Assembly: GCA_900114405.1 (NCBI GenBank)
Contig: FOSY01000003.1
Location: 186,001-250,000 of the forward strand
Length of the DNA: 64,000 nucleotides
Reading direction: 5' to 3'
Source: Lachnospiraceae bacterium KH1T2
Lineage (GTDB): Bacteria; Bacillota; Clostridia; Lachnospirales; Lachnospiraceae
In this document: piece after piece, positions 27,702 through 37,382 of the stretch
Position numbering within the stretch: position 1 is the stretch's first letter
How the letters are laid out: the number at the start of each line of letters is the position of its first letter
Notes under the pieces: generated by a model
The model's database searches: none
What the model saw: only the letters and a program-made list of their open reading frames with translations
What the model was told of the DNA's origin: nothing
Translations under genes and position numbers: made by a program

Positions 27702-28949
27702 ATGAAAAAACCTGAATTACTGATCCCTTCAAAGGGACTTGAGGAACTGAAAACAGCAGTAACATTTGGTGCAAATGCAGTATATATCGGTGGTGAGACA
27801 ATGGGTCTGCGCGCCGGAGCTAAAAACTTCTCCAGAGAAGAGATGGAGGAAGGAATCGCTTATGCGCATAAGCATGGAGTAAAAGTATATGTTACCGCAA
27901 ATATCATAGCTCATAATAACGATCTTGATGAAGCCGCACGTTATTTCAGAGAGCTTGCAGAAGTAAAGCCTGATGCAGTACTTGTAGCTGACCCGGGTAT
28001 GTTTATGACTGCAAGGGAAAATATGCCGGAGATGGAGCTTCACATAAGCACTCAGGCAAACAACACAAACTATAAGACCTTCAATTTCTGGCATAAGATG
28101 GGAGCAAAGCGTGTAGTTTCTGCCCGTGAGCTTTCTCTTGAAGAAGTTAAGGAAATCAGAGCGAATATTCCTGATGATCTTGAGATAGAGTCATTTATTC
28201 ATGGCGCTATGTGTATCTCATATTCAGGAAGATGCCTTCTTTCAAATTATTTCACAGGTCATGATGCAAATCATGGTGAGTGCAAGCACCCTTGCCGCTG
28301 GAAGTATGCTGTGGCAGAGGCAAGCAGACCGGGACAGTATCTCCCGATCGAAGAGAATGAGAGAGGAACATTCATCTTTAACTCAAAGGATCTCTGCATG
28401 ATCGAGCATATTCCGGAGCTCGTAGATGCAGGTATCGACAGTCTTAAGATAGAGGGAAGAATGAAAACTGCCCTTTATGTCGCTGCAACTGCAAGAACAT
28501 ACCGCAGAGCGATCGATGACTACTTTGAATCACCTGAGAAATATCAGGCAAATATGGAGTGGTACAAAGAGGAGATACGCAAGTGTACAACTCGTAATTT
28601 CTGTACCGGTTTCTGGTTCGGAAAGCCTTCATATGAGTCTCAGATCTATGATAATAACACTTACTCAACAGATTACACATATCTTGGTGTGATCGAAGAA
28701 GTAAATGAAGATGGTGAAGCAGTTATTCACCAGAAGAATAAATTCTGCGTCGGAGAAGAAATTGAAATTATGAAGCCTGACTTTACAAATGAGTTTGTAA
28801 AGGTTGAGTCAATTCGCAGTGAAGAGAATGGCCAGATGGATTCAGCACCTCATCCTAAGCAGAAGGTATGGGTAAAACTTTCAGGAAATCCTTCAGCACA
28901 GGATCTGCTCAGACGTAAAGAAAAACGAGGAGAAACAAACGAGTCATGA
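27702..28949 (+). CDS. trhP: Prephenate-dependent tRNA uridine(34) hydroxylase TrhP (U32 family)
   Basis: A 415-residue U32 'peptidase' family protein. The signature ESFIHGAMCISYSGRCLLS gives C171 and C178, with C194 and C198 completing a probable iron-sulfur site. TrhP makes 5-hydroxyuridine-34 in tRNA using prephenate. Placement after trmR supports this over a protease role. B. subtilis has two adjacent copies (trhP1/trhP2), while only one is present here. It overlaps the following glycosyltransferase by ATGA. Confidence 0.9.
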   Translation: MKKPELLIPSKGLEELKTAVTFGANAVYIGGETMGLRAGAKNFSREEMEEGIAYAHKHGVKVYVTANIIAHNNDLDEAARYFRELAEVKPDAVLVADPGMFMTARENMPEMELHISTQANNTNYKTFNFWHKMGAKRVVSARELSLEEVKEIRANIPDDLEIESFIHGAMCISYSGRCLLSNYFTGHDANHGECKHPCRWKYAVAEASRPGQYLPIEENERGTFIFNSKDLCMIEHIPELVDAGIDSLKIEGRMKTALYVAATARTYRRAIDDYFESPEKYQANMEWYKEEIRKCTTRNFCTGFWFGKPSYESQIYDNNTYSTDYTYLGVIEEVNEDGEAVIHQKNKFCVGEEIEIMKPDFTNEFVKVESIRSEENGQMDSAPHPKQKVWVKLSGNPSAQDLLRRKEKRGETNES

Positions 28950-29926
28950 AGCTCATAATTCAGATTCCTTGCTTAAATGAAGCAAAAACACTTAAGGTTG
29001 CACTTGATGCTCTGCCGCGTCATATCGATGGCATTGATGAGATCGAGTACCTTATAATCAATGACGGAAGTACTGACAATACTGTAGAAGTTGCGAAGGA
29101 ATGGGGCGTTAATTACGTCGTTTCATTCGTAAAGAATAAAGGACTTGCAAAGGGATTTATCGCAGGTCTGGATGCCTGCCTCAGAAATGGGGCAGACATC
29201 ATCGTAAATACTGATGCAGACAATCAGTACTGCGGTGCAGATATAGAAAAACTTGTGAGACCTATTCTTGAGCATAAGGCCGAGATCGTTATAGGAGAAA
29301 GACCTATCGATGACACACCTGGATTTTCACCGCTTAAGAAAAAGCTGCAGCACCTGGGAAGCTTTGTAGTGCGTCAGGCATCTGCAACTGATATCCCGGA
29401 TGCACCTAGTGGTTTCAGAGCATTTTCAAGAGATGCTGCGATGCATATTAATGTTATAAATAACTACACATATACACTTGAAACGATCGTTCAGGCTGGA
29501 AGAAACAGCATGGCTATCACTTCAGTTCCGATCAATACCAACCCGGAGCTTAGAAAGTCAAGGCTTTTCAACAGTATGGCAGGCTACATTAAGAAGTCTA
29601 TACTTACGATCATCAGAGCCTATATGATGTATCGTCCGCTAGTATTCTTTACTATAATCGGACTTGTTCCATTTACGATAGGACTTGTGCTTGCAATTCG
29701 ATTCATCCTTTTCTTCTCACAGGGACAGGGAGTTGGACATATACAGTCACTTATTCTGGCAAGTACATTGATGATGCTTGGATTCTCTACATTTATCATG
29801 GGACTTCAGGCGGATATTATTGCAGCTAACAGAAAGATTCTCGAAGACATTCAGTTCAGGATAAGAAGAATTGAGGCCGGAGAGAAGAGCAATGAGGAAA
29901 TCTTAAATGACAACCGAAAAAACTGA
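28946..29926 (+). CDS. GT2 glycosyltransferase with C-terminal membrane domain
   Basis: A 326-residue DPM/GtrB-like GT2 enzyme. The GT-A domain (1-220) has IPCLNEAKTL, the LIINDGSTDNT motif and NTDADNQY (DxD). Two membrane segments at about 230-255 and 270-292 resemble those of polyprenyl-phosphate sugar synthases. It probably makes a lipid-linked sugar for extracytoplasmic transfer. It starts in an ATGA overlap with trhP, so the surface-glycan cluster is translationally attached to the tRNA-modification genes. Confidence 0.88.
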   Translation: MKLIIQIPCLNEAKTLKVALDALPRHIDGIDEIEYLIINDGSTDNTVEVAKEWGVNYVVSFVKNKGLAKGFIAGLDACLRNGADIIVNTDADNQYCGADIEKLVRPILEHKAEIVIGERPIDDTPGFSPLKKKLQHLGSFVVRQASATDIPDAPSGFRAFSRDAAMHINVINNYTYTLETIVQAGRNSMAITSVPINTNPELRKSRLFNSMAGYIKKSILTIIRAYMMYRPLVFFTIIGLVPFTIGLVLAIRFILFFSQGQGVGHIQSLILASTLMMLGFSTFIMGLQADIIAANRKILEDIQFRIRRIEAGEKSNEEILNDNRKN

Positions 29927-31013
29927 CAAGAAAATAGTTCTGATCGGACCGGTTTATCCATTTAAAGGCGGGATTTCTCATTATACGGGACTGCTGGCGC
30001 GATCACTTCGGGAAGAATTTGACACCGAAGTGATCTCATATTCCATGCAGTACCCGAAACTTCTTTTCAAGAAGGAGCAGAGGGATTTCAAAAACGACAG
30101 CTTTAAGGTTGAAAATACGCATTTCTGGCTAAATACAGCTAATCCATTCAATATCATCGCTACTGCGAGGAAGATCAATGCGATGAAACCTTCGCTTGTG
30201 ATCATCGAGTGGTGGCATCCATATTTTGCGCCATGTTACAGGATACTTTCTTCATTGATAAAGGCAAAAGTCCTGTTTACCTGTCACAATGTATTTCCAC
30301 ACGAGAGATTCCCATTGGACAGATTTCTGACGCGCCTCACGCTCAGAGGAGGGGATTACTTTATCCTTCATTCCTCAAAAGAAGCATCAGAGCTCAAAAC
30401 GATCATCAAAAATCCAAAGTACATCATAAATATGCATCCGACCTACAGTGCATTTAATTTCCACGATCAGCCGGAGAAAGATTCGCCTGAAAAAGTAATC
30501 CTCTTCTTTGGATTTATCCGTCCTTATAAGGGGCTTAAATATATGCTGCAGGCGATGAAGTCGCTTGATGATGTGAAGCTTCTTGTGGTTGGAGACTTTG
30601 GAGATGCGAGAGCTGAGTATGATGAGCTGATAGCTTCGCTTGGTATAGAGGAAAGAGTGGAGATCCACGACGGATACACGCCCGACCGCGAGGTAGAGAA
30701 GTACTTTGCAGCAGCAGACGCCGTAGTACTTCCGTATATCGATGCGACACAGAGCGGTATAGTTCAGATAGCTTTTGGCTTTGAAAAGCCTGTGATAGCT
30801 ACAAGAGTGGGAGGACTTCCGGAGGTAGTGAATGACGGAAAGACAGGAATACTCTGCGAAAGCCGCGACCCGGATGAACTCGTGAAAGCAGTCAGAAAAT
30901 TTTATTCAATGAAAGAAAGCGGCTTTGACTTCAAAGCTGAGATCAAAGCCGACAGCGAACGCTTCTCATGGAAACATATGGTACAGAGCATACGTAAACT
31001 TACCGGAATTTAA
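29907..31013 (+). CDS. GT4 glycosyltransferase
   Basis: A 368-residue GT-B fold enzyme. Residues 10-25 give the glycine-rich PVYPFKGGISHY loop, and the C-terminal half has FFGFIRPYKGLKYML and the EX7E-type segment around VVLPYIDATQSGIVQIAFGFEKPVIA. It overlaps the preceding GT2 gene by 20 bp. Its stop overlaps that of the convergent GT2 gene by 3 bases. Sugar specificity unknown. Confidence 0.9.
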   Translation: MTTEKTDKKIVLIGPVYPFKGGISHYTGLLARSLREEFDTEVISYSMQYPKLLFKKEQRDFKNDSFKVENTHFWLNTANPFNIIATARKINAMKPSLVIIEWWHPYFAPCYRILSSLIKAKVLFTCHNVFPHERFPLDRFLTRLTLRGGDYFILHSSKEASELKTIIKNPKYIINMHPTYSAFNFHDQPEKDSPEKVILFFGFIRPYKGLKYMLQAMKSLDDVKLLVVGDFGDARAEYDELIASLGIEERVEIHDGYTPDREVEKYFAAADAVVLPYIDATQSGIVQIAFGFEKPVIATRVGGLPEVVNDGKTGILCESRDPDELVKAVRKFYSMKESGFDFKAEIKADSERFSWKHMVQSIRKLTGI

Positions 31014-31867
31014 GGCATGTGATTTTTGATAAAATCATAGACGAGCCTTTCGCCATAAGCGATCTTACATGCAAGACCATAGATTTTATTTTGAATATCA
31101 GTCGTATTAAGGTAATATTTATTATAGATCGCGAAGCTATCCTTAAAATGCTTAAATGTGCGTGCCTTTGATGAGTGGTAATGCTTCCTGATGCTTGCAG
31201 AGTGCAGATGGTCATAGCGGTAGTCTCTCAGTATTCCGGTATGAAGTCCGAGGGTTTTAAGCCTTGAAGCAAGGATTATCTCCTCAGAATACAGGAAAGT
31301 ACGCTCGTCAAAGCCACCGGCTTTTTTATATGCGTCGGCTGTAAGTGCAAAGAATGAGCCTTCAGCTACGCCTGCCGGTACGAGAGCTTTTGAAGATTTA
31401 AGGATCTTGCGGCGGATGAGCATTTTGTCAAGAGTGAACCAAACGAGGAAAAGGCTTTCAATGATACCTGTAAATCCCGGAAGATTCCATACGTTATAAC
31501 CTTTTCGCACAAGCGGAGCAACGACACCCAGATTTTTGTACTTAGAAAGGGCGGCAGCCATTGCGCCTGCTGTCTCATCGTCAAAAGCAACATCAGGGTT
31601 TGCAATGAAAAGGATATCAGGTGAAAAATTGGCTATTGCATAGCGGCATCCGAAATTATTGCCCTTGGCATACCCTCCATTGAAGCCTGAGCTTATCACA
31701 GAGATCTTCTCATCTGCGATTTTCAAAAGCCTTGCAAAAGAATCATCACCTGAAGCGTTATCAGTGATAACAATGTGGTCTATAGAGTTATAATTTTTTA
31801 CTGCCTGAGCTAACTTGATTGTTCGCTCAGCATCGTTATAATTAAGTATGATTAATGTTGTTTTCAT
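31010..31867 (-). CDS. GT2 glycosyltransferase on the opposite strand
   Basis: A 285-residue rhamnosyltransferase-like GT2: TLIILNYNDAERTIKLAQAV at the N-terminus, ITDNASGDDSF, IANPDVAF (metal site), then EGSFFALTADAYKKAGGFDER. It is the only minus-strand gene in the 28.9-39.2 kb cluster. The start at 31867 is chosen because translation from farther upstream adds non-homologous residues. No ribosome binding site is visible. A promoter ends seven bases before the ATG, so the mRNA may be leaderless. Confidence 0.86.
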   Translation of the reverse strand: MKTTLIILNYNDAERTIKLAQAVKNYNSIDHIVITDNASGDDSFARLLKIADEKISVISSGFNGGYAKGNNFGCRYAIANFSPDILFIANPDVAFDDETAGAMAAALSKYKNLGVVAPLVRKGYNVWNLPGFTGIIESLFLVWFTLDKMLIRRKILKSSKALVPAGVAEGSFFALTADAYKKAGGFDERTFLYSEEIILASRLKTLGLHTGILRDYRYDHLHSASIRKHYHSSKARTFKHFKDSFAIYNKYYLNTTDIQNKIYGLACKIAYGERLVYDFIKNHMP

Positions 31868-31874
31868 GAAATTT

Positions 31875-31903
31875 ATTATAATCGTTTGAAGTGGAGGCGG
31901 CAA
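31875..31903 (-). promoter_or_regulatory. Promoter for the minus-strand GT2, placed for a leaderless mRNA
   Basis: Read on the minus strand: TTGCCG (31903-31898), 17 bp, TATAAT (31880-31875). Only seven bases separate the -10 from the ATG at 31867, so initiation would fall at or beside the start codon. The -35 overlaps the region just before the divergent gene at 31904. Confidence 0.6.
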
Positions 31904-33007
31904 ATGGTATTTGTTACGCTATTTACCAGATTAAAAAATGTGCATCTTCTTAAAGATGTCGGAATGATCCCATATATGCTGCACAGAGATTACGATGTTA
32001 ACAGCATTATGGTGTCGTATAAAAATGATGAGAGTTACCCTTATCTCGAAAAGGAGGTAAAGGGACTTAAAATAAAATTTTTGAAAAAAGATCCTATATC
32101 ACCGATATTTGCAGGAGCAAAATTTGTATGGAAGAATGCAGCAAATATAGATGTGCTTAATGTATATCACCTAAACCTTTCAAGCTTTATATATCTGCTT
32201 ATCTATAAATTCAGGAAAAAGAGCGGCGGAAAAGGTTATCTAAAACTTGATATGGATCTTAAGGGTTATAAGAGGCTTTTAATGCCGAACCCTGTGGGAT
32301 TTATAAAACGTATGACTATCAGGCTCGCAGATGTGGTTTCTGTAGAAACTACGCTTATTGCAGGATGGCTTGAAAAGAAGTACGGCTCAAGGATCATATA
32401 TATCCCAAATGGCTTCTATACAGATGAGGACAGTCCTGTCAAAAACTTCAATAAAGAAAATATGATCCTTACAGTGGGTAATCTTGGAACATATGCAAAG
32501 GCGACAGACGTTCTTCTAAATGCGTTCGCGGGTGCGGCAGCGCAGAATGACTGGAAGCTCTGCCTTGTAGGAAGTGTTGAAGAGGATTTTAAGACATATA
32601 TTTCAAGCTTTATGGCGCGACACCCTGACCTTCAGGACAGGATAGTTTTTACCGGCCCTATCACAGATAAGGAAAAGCTTAATGAGTATTATCGAAGAGC
32701 GAAGATATTTACACTTCCGTCACGTTCTGAAAGCTTTGGAATAGTGCTTCTTGAAGCTGCGGCAAATGGTGATTTTCTCGTGACAACAAAGGGTGTTCCG
32801 GCTGGAAGAGATATTTATAATGACGGAAAATTTGGATATATAGTTCCGGTGGATGACAGCATGGCACTTTCAGGCGCATTTGTAAGACTTATGAATTCAA
32901 AGGCAGACTGGGAGTCAAGAGCAGTGGAGATCGCAGATTATACTTGGCATGACTTCAGATGGGATCCTATCGTTGCAAAACTTTATGAACATCTGAGGCA
33001 GCGTTGA
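31904..33007 (+). CDS. GT4 glycosyltransferase
   Basis: A 367-residue GT-B enzyme with the GT4 donor domain: LTVGNLGTYAKATDVLLNAF, then FTGPITDKEKLNEYYRRA, and FTLPSRSESFGIVLLEAAANG carrying the EX7E catalytic pattern. The start at 31904 follows GGAGG (31893-31897). It is divergent from the GT2 gene at 31010-31867 with only 36 bp between starts. No clear promoter of its own is seen. Confidence 0.9.
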   Translation: MVFVTLFTRLKNVHLLKDVGMIPYMLHRDYDVNSIMVSYKNDESYPYLEKEVKGLKIKFLKKDPISPIFAGAKFVWKNAANIDVLNVYHLNLSSFIYLLIYKFRKKSGGKGYLKLDMDLKGYKRLLMPNPVGFIKRMTIRLADVVSVETTLIAGWLEKKYGSRIIYIPNGFYTDEDSPVKNFNKENMILTVGNLGTYAKATDVLLNAFAGAAAQNDWKLCLVGSVEEDFKTYISSFMARHPDLQDRIVFTGPITDKEKLNEYYRRAKIFTLPSRSESFGIVLLEAAANGDFLVTTKGVPAGRDIYNDGKFGYIVPVDDSMALSGAFVRLMNSKADWESRAVEIADYTWHDFRWDPIVAKLYEHLRQR

Positions 33008-33019
33008 TGGAGACAATTA

Positions 33020-33832
33020 ATGATAACAGTAATAACTGTATGCTATAATGAGGAGAAATATATTGCGGCTACTATAGAGTCGGTGCTTTCTCAAACTTAT
33101 CCGGACTTTGAATATATCATCAAAGACGGCGGCTCTGCAGACGGGACAGTTAAGATAGCAGAGAGCTACAGAAGTCGTTTTGAGGAGCGGGGAATACCTT
33201 TTAAGCTCATCTCAGAGCCGGATAAAGGGCTTTATGATGCGATGAACATCGCGGTGAAGCAGGCTTCAGGAGAGTGGATAAACTTCATGAATTCCGGCGA
33301 CTGCTATTTCTCAAAAAATGTCCTTTCGGATATCTTTGAAAAGAATGATTGGAGCTCGTCAGATCTGCTCTTTGGCGATACAGCTGAGGAAGAGTTTGGA
33401 GAGTATCACTACTTCCGAAAGTGCCCGGAAAAGATAAAAGAGCGTATGCCCTTTTCGCATCAGAGTGTATTTGCCAGAACACGTCTTATGAGAAGCTTTC
33501 CTTTTGATCTTAAGTGGAAGATAGGAGCGGATTATAATTTCCTGCTGAATGCATATACGGCAGGATGCATGTTCTCTGATACCGGGGTACTTATCGCGAA
33601 GGTTTCCAAAACAGGAGTTTCCAGCGTAAGGCTTAAGGACACATATCTTGAATCAATCGCTATCAGGCGTGAAAATGGGATAGAAACGCCTGGTGACGAA
33701 GAGATAAATAAGCAGATGTGGTCCATAAATATAAGGCAGTTCGGGATGGACTACTTCCCGGGATGGCTGAAATACTGGATTCGTAAAGTGCAGAGAAAAC
33801 TCAGGCACCAGAAGCGGGTAGAAGTCAAATGA
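33020..33832 (+). CDS. GT2 glycosyltransferase (WcaA-like)
   Basis: A 270-residue GT2 with [38 protein letters not shown] at the N-terminus, DKGLYDAMN and FMNSGD as nucleotide-sugar motifs. This is typical of WcaA-like enzymes acting on polysaccharide repeat units. It follows the GT4 gene by 12 bp, with GGAGA as ribosome binding site, and overlaps the acetyltransferase by ATGA. Confidence 0.9.
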   Translation: MITVITVCYNEEKYIAATIESVLSQTYPDFEYIIKDGGSADGTVKIAESYRSRFEERGIPFKLISEPDKGLYDAMNIAVKQASGEWINFMNSGDCYFSKNVLSDIFEKNDWSSSDLLFGDTAEEEFGEYHYFRKCPEKIKERMPFSHQSVFARTRLMRSFPFDLKWKIGADYNFLLNAYTAGCMFSDTGVLIAKVSKTGVSSVRLKDTYLESIAIRRENGIETPGDEEINKQMWSINIRQFGMDYFPGWLKYWIRKVQRKLRHQKRVEVK

Positions 33833-34521
33833 AAAAAATTTGGAAAAGAAAATTAAATGAGGCGGCGAGCAGTATATATCGCAGCCTCTTTTTTCCGTTT
33901 ATTCGGTTATCATATGAAATCAAGACGGACAGCATATTAAAGCAGGGCTCTTACGTTAGAGGAGCTTGCCTTGAGGGAAAAAATTTCCTTGGGAAAAATA
34001 CATCTTTTGTGAATGGAAAGCTTGGAAAAGGCTCATATATTAACAGAGACGGGGACTTTACCGACACAGAGATCGGAAGATACACTTCGATAGGTGCGGC
34101 AGTTTCAACAGTGGTGGGGAGACATCCGATAAAAGATCAGGTGGCGATGCATCCGGCATTCACTGATCCGGCGGAAACCTTTGGCTTTTCCTTTGCTAAA
34201 GAAAAGACTTTTACAGGGAAAGTCGGCAGGATAAAGATCGGAAATGATGTGTGGATCGGAAATCACGTAAAGATAATGGATGGAGTGACCATCGGAGACG
34301 GTGCGGTAGTAGGTGCCGGTGCAGTAGTGGTCAAGAATCTTCCACCATACAGTATTTCAGCCGGTGTGCCGGCAAAGGTTATAAGATACCGCTTTGATGA
34401 AGAGACGGTTAAAAAGCTTGAAGAGCTTCAATGGTGGGGAAATTCGGACGAATGGATACGAGACCATATTGATGAATTTAAGGATATAAAGGCGTTTTTG
34501 GAGGAAATGGGAAGATCATGA
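33829..34521 (+). CDS. Hexapeptide-repeat O-acetyltransferase (CatB-related)
   Basis: A 230-residue left-handed beta-helix protein. Repeats run from about residue 40 to 185: [47 protein letters not shown] segment and the characteristic [18 protein letters not shown] end place it with xenobiotic/CatB-type acetyltransferases. In this cluster it most likely O-acetylates a sugar. It is coupled by ATGA overlaps on both sides. Confidence 0.9.
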   Translation: MKKIWKRKLNEAASSIYRSLFFPFIRLSYEIKTDSILKQGSYVRGACLEGKNFLGKNTSFVNGKLGKGSYINRDGDFTDTEIGRYTSIGAAVSTVVGRHPIKDQVAMHPAFTDPAETFGFSFAKEKTFTGKVGRIKIGNDVWIGNHVKIMDGVTIGDGAVVGAGAVVVKNLPPYSISAGVPAKVIRYRFDEETVKKLEELQWWGNSDEWIRDHIDEFKDIKAFLEEMGRS

Positions 34522-35621
34522 AACCTGCAATAGTTATAGCAGCATATAATAGAGTGGAGTCACTTAAGAGGATTCTCGTGTCCGTAGCAGAAGCAAGCTA
34601 TGACTTTGATGATATCCAGCTTATCATAAGCATAGATAATAGTGATAATCATGAAGTGGCACGAATTGCGGAAAAATTCCACTGGAAGCATGGAAATAAA
34701 CGAGTAGTGCGTCATGCAGACAGACTTGGCTTAAAAAAGCATATTCTGGAGTGCGGAGATTATACTCACGAATTTGGCAGCATCATTATGCTTGAAGACG
34801 ATCTGTATGTTTCTCCGGAATATTACAGATTTGCATCGAGCGCACTTGATTTCTCAGCAATGCGAGACGAGATAGGCGGAATCTCTCTTTATAATCATAG
34901 ATTCAATGTATTTGCAAGGCTTCCTTTTGAGCCGATGGACGACGGTTATGACAACTGGTATTTCCAGTTTGCTTCAAGCTGGGGACAGGCATGGACTGCT
35001 AAGCAGTGGGATGACTTTAAGAATTGGCAGAAAAAACATGACGGTGAAGATCTTCATGGAAATGGTATGCCTTCTGATGCCGCAGCATGGTCAGAGACTT
35101 CATGGCTTAAATATGCTATAAAATATCTTATAGAGACAGACAGATATTTCCTTTATCCAAGGATTTCCTATACGACGAATTTTGCAGATGCAGGTGAGCA
35201 TGCTTTCCACGCTGTGACTGATCTGCAGGTTCCGCTGTCTTACGGAACTACGCATACTTTCCATTTCTCCGGGCTGGCAGATTCAAGAGCAGTTTACGAC
35301 GCATATTTTGAAAATGCGCTCATGCCGTATGAATCAGACCTCTACGGACTAAAGATGAGAGATCATGCGGTCAAGATGAACTATCTTCTTTCGACGCAGG
35401 CTCTTCCATACTATGTCATGGAACATTATGGACTTGTGCTCAGACCAATGGACGCAAATATCTTTCTTAAGATCCCGGGAAGAGAGATACGACTTTATGA
35501 TCTCACACGAAAGGCAAAAGCCTTTAAGACAGAGACAGGGATACTTGAAGATTACTTCTATCCCGGAATGAACCGAAAGAAGATGATGAATCTAATGAAA
35601 TACAGGGCATTTAACAGATGA
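34518..35621 (+). CDS. GT-A glycosyltransferase, GNT-I-like 'EDD' type
   Basis: A 367-residue protein with a GT-A start, [15 protein letters not shown], and IISIDNSDN. Its metal motif is [17 protein letters not shown]. The EDD form of DxD and the DWYF/SSWGQAW features recall the GNT-I (MGAT1) superfamily more than standard GT2. Function is inferred as sugar transfer within the surface glycan cluster. Coupled by ATGA overlaps to both neighbours. Confidence 0.75.
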   Translation: MKPAIVIAAYNRVESLKRILVSVAEASYDFDDIQLIISIDNSDNHEVARIAEKFHWKHGNKRVVRHADRLGLKKHILECGDYTHEFGSIIMLEDDLYVSPEYYRFASSALDFSAMRDEIGGISLYNHRFNVFARLPFEPMDDGYDNWYFQFASSWGQAWTAKQWDDFKNWQKKHDGEDLHGNGMPSDAAAWSETSWLKYAIKYLIETDRYFLYPRISYTTNFADAGEHAFHAVTDLQVPLSYGTTHTFHFSGLADSRAVYDAYFENALMPYESDLYGLKMRDHAVKMNYLLSTQALPYYVMEHYGLVLRPMDANIFLKIPGREIRLYDLTRKAKAFKTETGILEDYFYPGMNRKKMMNLMKYRAFNR

Positions 35622-37372
35622 AAGACATATTACACAAATTAAACTATATATTTGATAAAAAGCAGAAAAGGCGCATGATACAGCTCATGTTTGCCATCTT
35701 TATCGGGGCGATGCTGGAATTGGTAGGAGTGTCATTGATAATGCCGCTCATAAACCTTATTTCAAAGCCGGAAGTTGTGGATGAGCCAGGGATAATACAT
35801 GATGTTTATACCATGTGTGCTATGCATTCGGTCACGGATTTCTTTGTATTTCTGGTTTTTGTGATAATTGCCATATATTTCTTCAAAAATCTGTACCTGA
35901 CATTTATGTACTATTTTCAGTATTCCTTTATATATAAGAATCAGCTGAAATGTGCGAGCAGGCTGGTTGACTGCTACCTTAAAAAGCCATATACATATCA
36001 TCTTGATCACAATACTTCAGAGATGATCAGAAATATCATGCTCGACACAGACAGACTTTTCCAGCTGATACTTTCTGTGCTGAATGTTGCATCGGAGATA
36101 CTTCTTTCACTGATGCTTGCGCTGTATCTGCTTTTCAGCGATCCGGTAATGTCTATAACTATGGCGGTGATACTTCTTATATGCGTGGGGCTTTACAGCG
36201 TGCTCACACGTAAGAAAGTCAGAGCCTATGGCCAGCAGAATCAGAAGTATGATGGAAAGATGCATCAGGCTATCAATCAGGCTCTCGGAGCAGTTAAGGA
36301 TATTAAGATACTCCACAGGGAGAAGTACTTCGTAAAGGAATTTACAGACTGCGGAGAGAAGAAGATGACTGCTCTTATAAATACGAATTTCTTCGGGCAG
36401 GTTCCTAAATACCTTATAGAGACTGTTTGTATAACAGGTATCATGCTCGTGCTTGTCTTCAAGCTTCGCACAGGGACAGATCTAAACACTATACTGCCGC
36501 AGCTTGCAGCTTTTGCAGTAGCAGCGTTCAAGCTTCTTCCTTCAGTCGGAAAGATCAGTAACTACCTTAATGGAATAACTTTCCTTAAGCCGTCTATCGA
36601 CCTTATCTATCATGATCTTAAAGAGACAGAAGACATGGTCGATGTAGAGATAACTGACGCGCATCAGGGTGAGATAGAGGAAAAAGCTGAGAAGATCAGC
36701 GTAGAAAATCTGGTATATCGCTATCCGAAGACAGATGAAGATGTTTTGAAAAATGTCAGCTTTGATATTCCGCTTGGCGCATCTATAGGACTTATCGGGC
36801 CTAGTGGGGCAGGTAAATCAACTATGGCTGATGTGATACTTGGAATACTTTTCCCAAGAAGCGGATGCGTGAAGTATGGCAGTATGAATGTACATGAAAA
36901 CCCGCTCAGGTGGGCTGAAAAGCTTGCCTATATCCCACAGGCGATCTTCCTTGCTGATGAAAGTATCCGCAGCAATGTAGCCTTTGGAATAGAGAGAGAC
37001 AAGATAGATGAGGAGCAGGTGTGGAGTGCGCTTGAAGAAGCACAGCTCGCTGATTTCGTTCGTTCGCTTCCGGAAGGTCTGGATACGGAAGTGGGAGAAA
37101 GAGGCGTGAGACTTTCTGGAGGACAGCGCCAGAGAATCGGAATAGCAAGAGCACTCTATGGAAATCCGGAGATACTTGTTCTTGATGAGGCGACAAGTGC
37201 ATTGGACAACGAGACGGAAAAGGCAGTAATGGAAGCTATAGAGAGGCTGCATGGTAAAAAGACGCTTCTGATAATCGCACATCGTTTGACTACCATCAAG
37301 AACTGCGAGTATATCTTCAAAGTAGAAAATGGCACTGTTAATGCTGTAGATCCAACGACCATACAGGCGTAA
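35618..37372 (+). CDS. ABC transporter, fused permease and ATPase (PglK/MsbA-like flippase)
   Basis: A 584-residue half-transporter. Six membrane helices fill residues 20-330. The ATPase domain has Walker A GPSGAGKST (about 391-399), signature LSGGQRQRIGIARA and Walker B ILVLDEATSALD. In a glycan cluster this architecture fits flipping of a lipid-linked oligosaccharide, as PglK does. There is no Wzx gene here. Coupled to the preceding gene by ATGA. Confidence 0.9.
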   Translation: MKDILHKLNYIFDKKQKRRMIQLMFAIFIGAMLELVGVSLIMPLINLISKPEVVDEPGIIHDVYTMCAMHSVTDFFVFLVFVIIAIYFFKNLYLTFMYYFQYSFIYKNQLKCASRLVDCYLKKPYTYHLDHNTSEMIRNIMLDTDRLFQLILSVLNVASEILLSLMLALYLLFSDPVMSITMAVILLICVGLYSVLTRKKVRAYGQQNQKYDGKMHQAINQALGAVKDIKILHREKYFVKEFTDCGEKKMTALINTNFFGQVPKYLIETVCITGIMLVLVFKLRTGTDLNTILPQLAAFAVAAFKLLPSVGKISNYLNGITFLKPSIDLIYHDLKETEDMVDVEITDAHQGEIEEKAEKISVENLVYRYPKTDEDVLKNVSFDIPLGASIGLIGPSGAGKSTMADVILGILFPRSGCVKYGSMNVHENPLRWAEKLAYIPQAIFLADESIRSNVAFGIERDKIDEEQVWSALEEAQLADFVRSLPEGLDTEVGERGVRLSGGQRQRIGIARALYGNPEILVLDEATSALDNETEKAVMEAIERLHGKKTLLIIAHRLTTIKNCEYIFKVENGTVNAVDPTTIQA

Positions 37373-37382
37373 AGAGGAGAAA

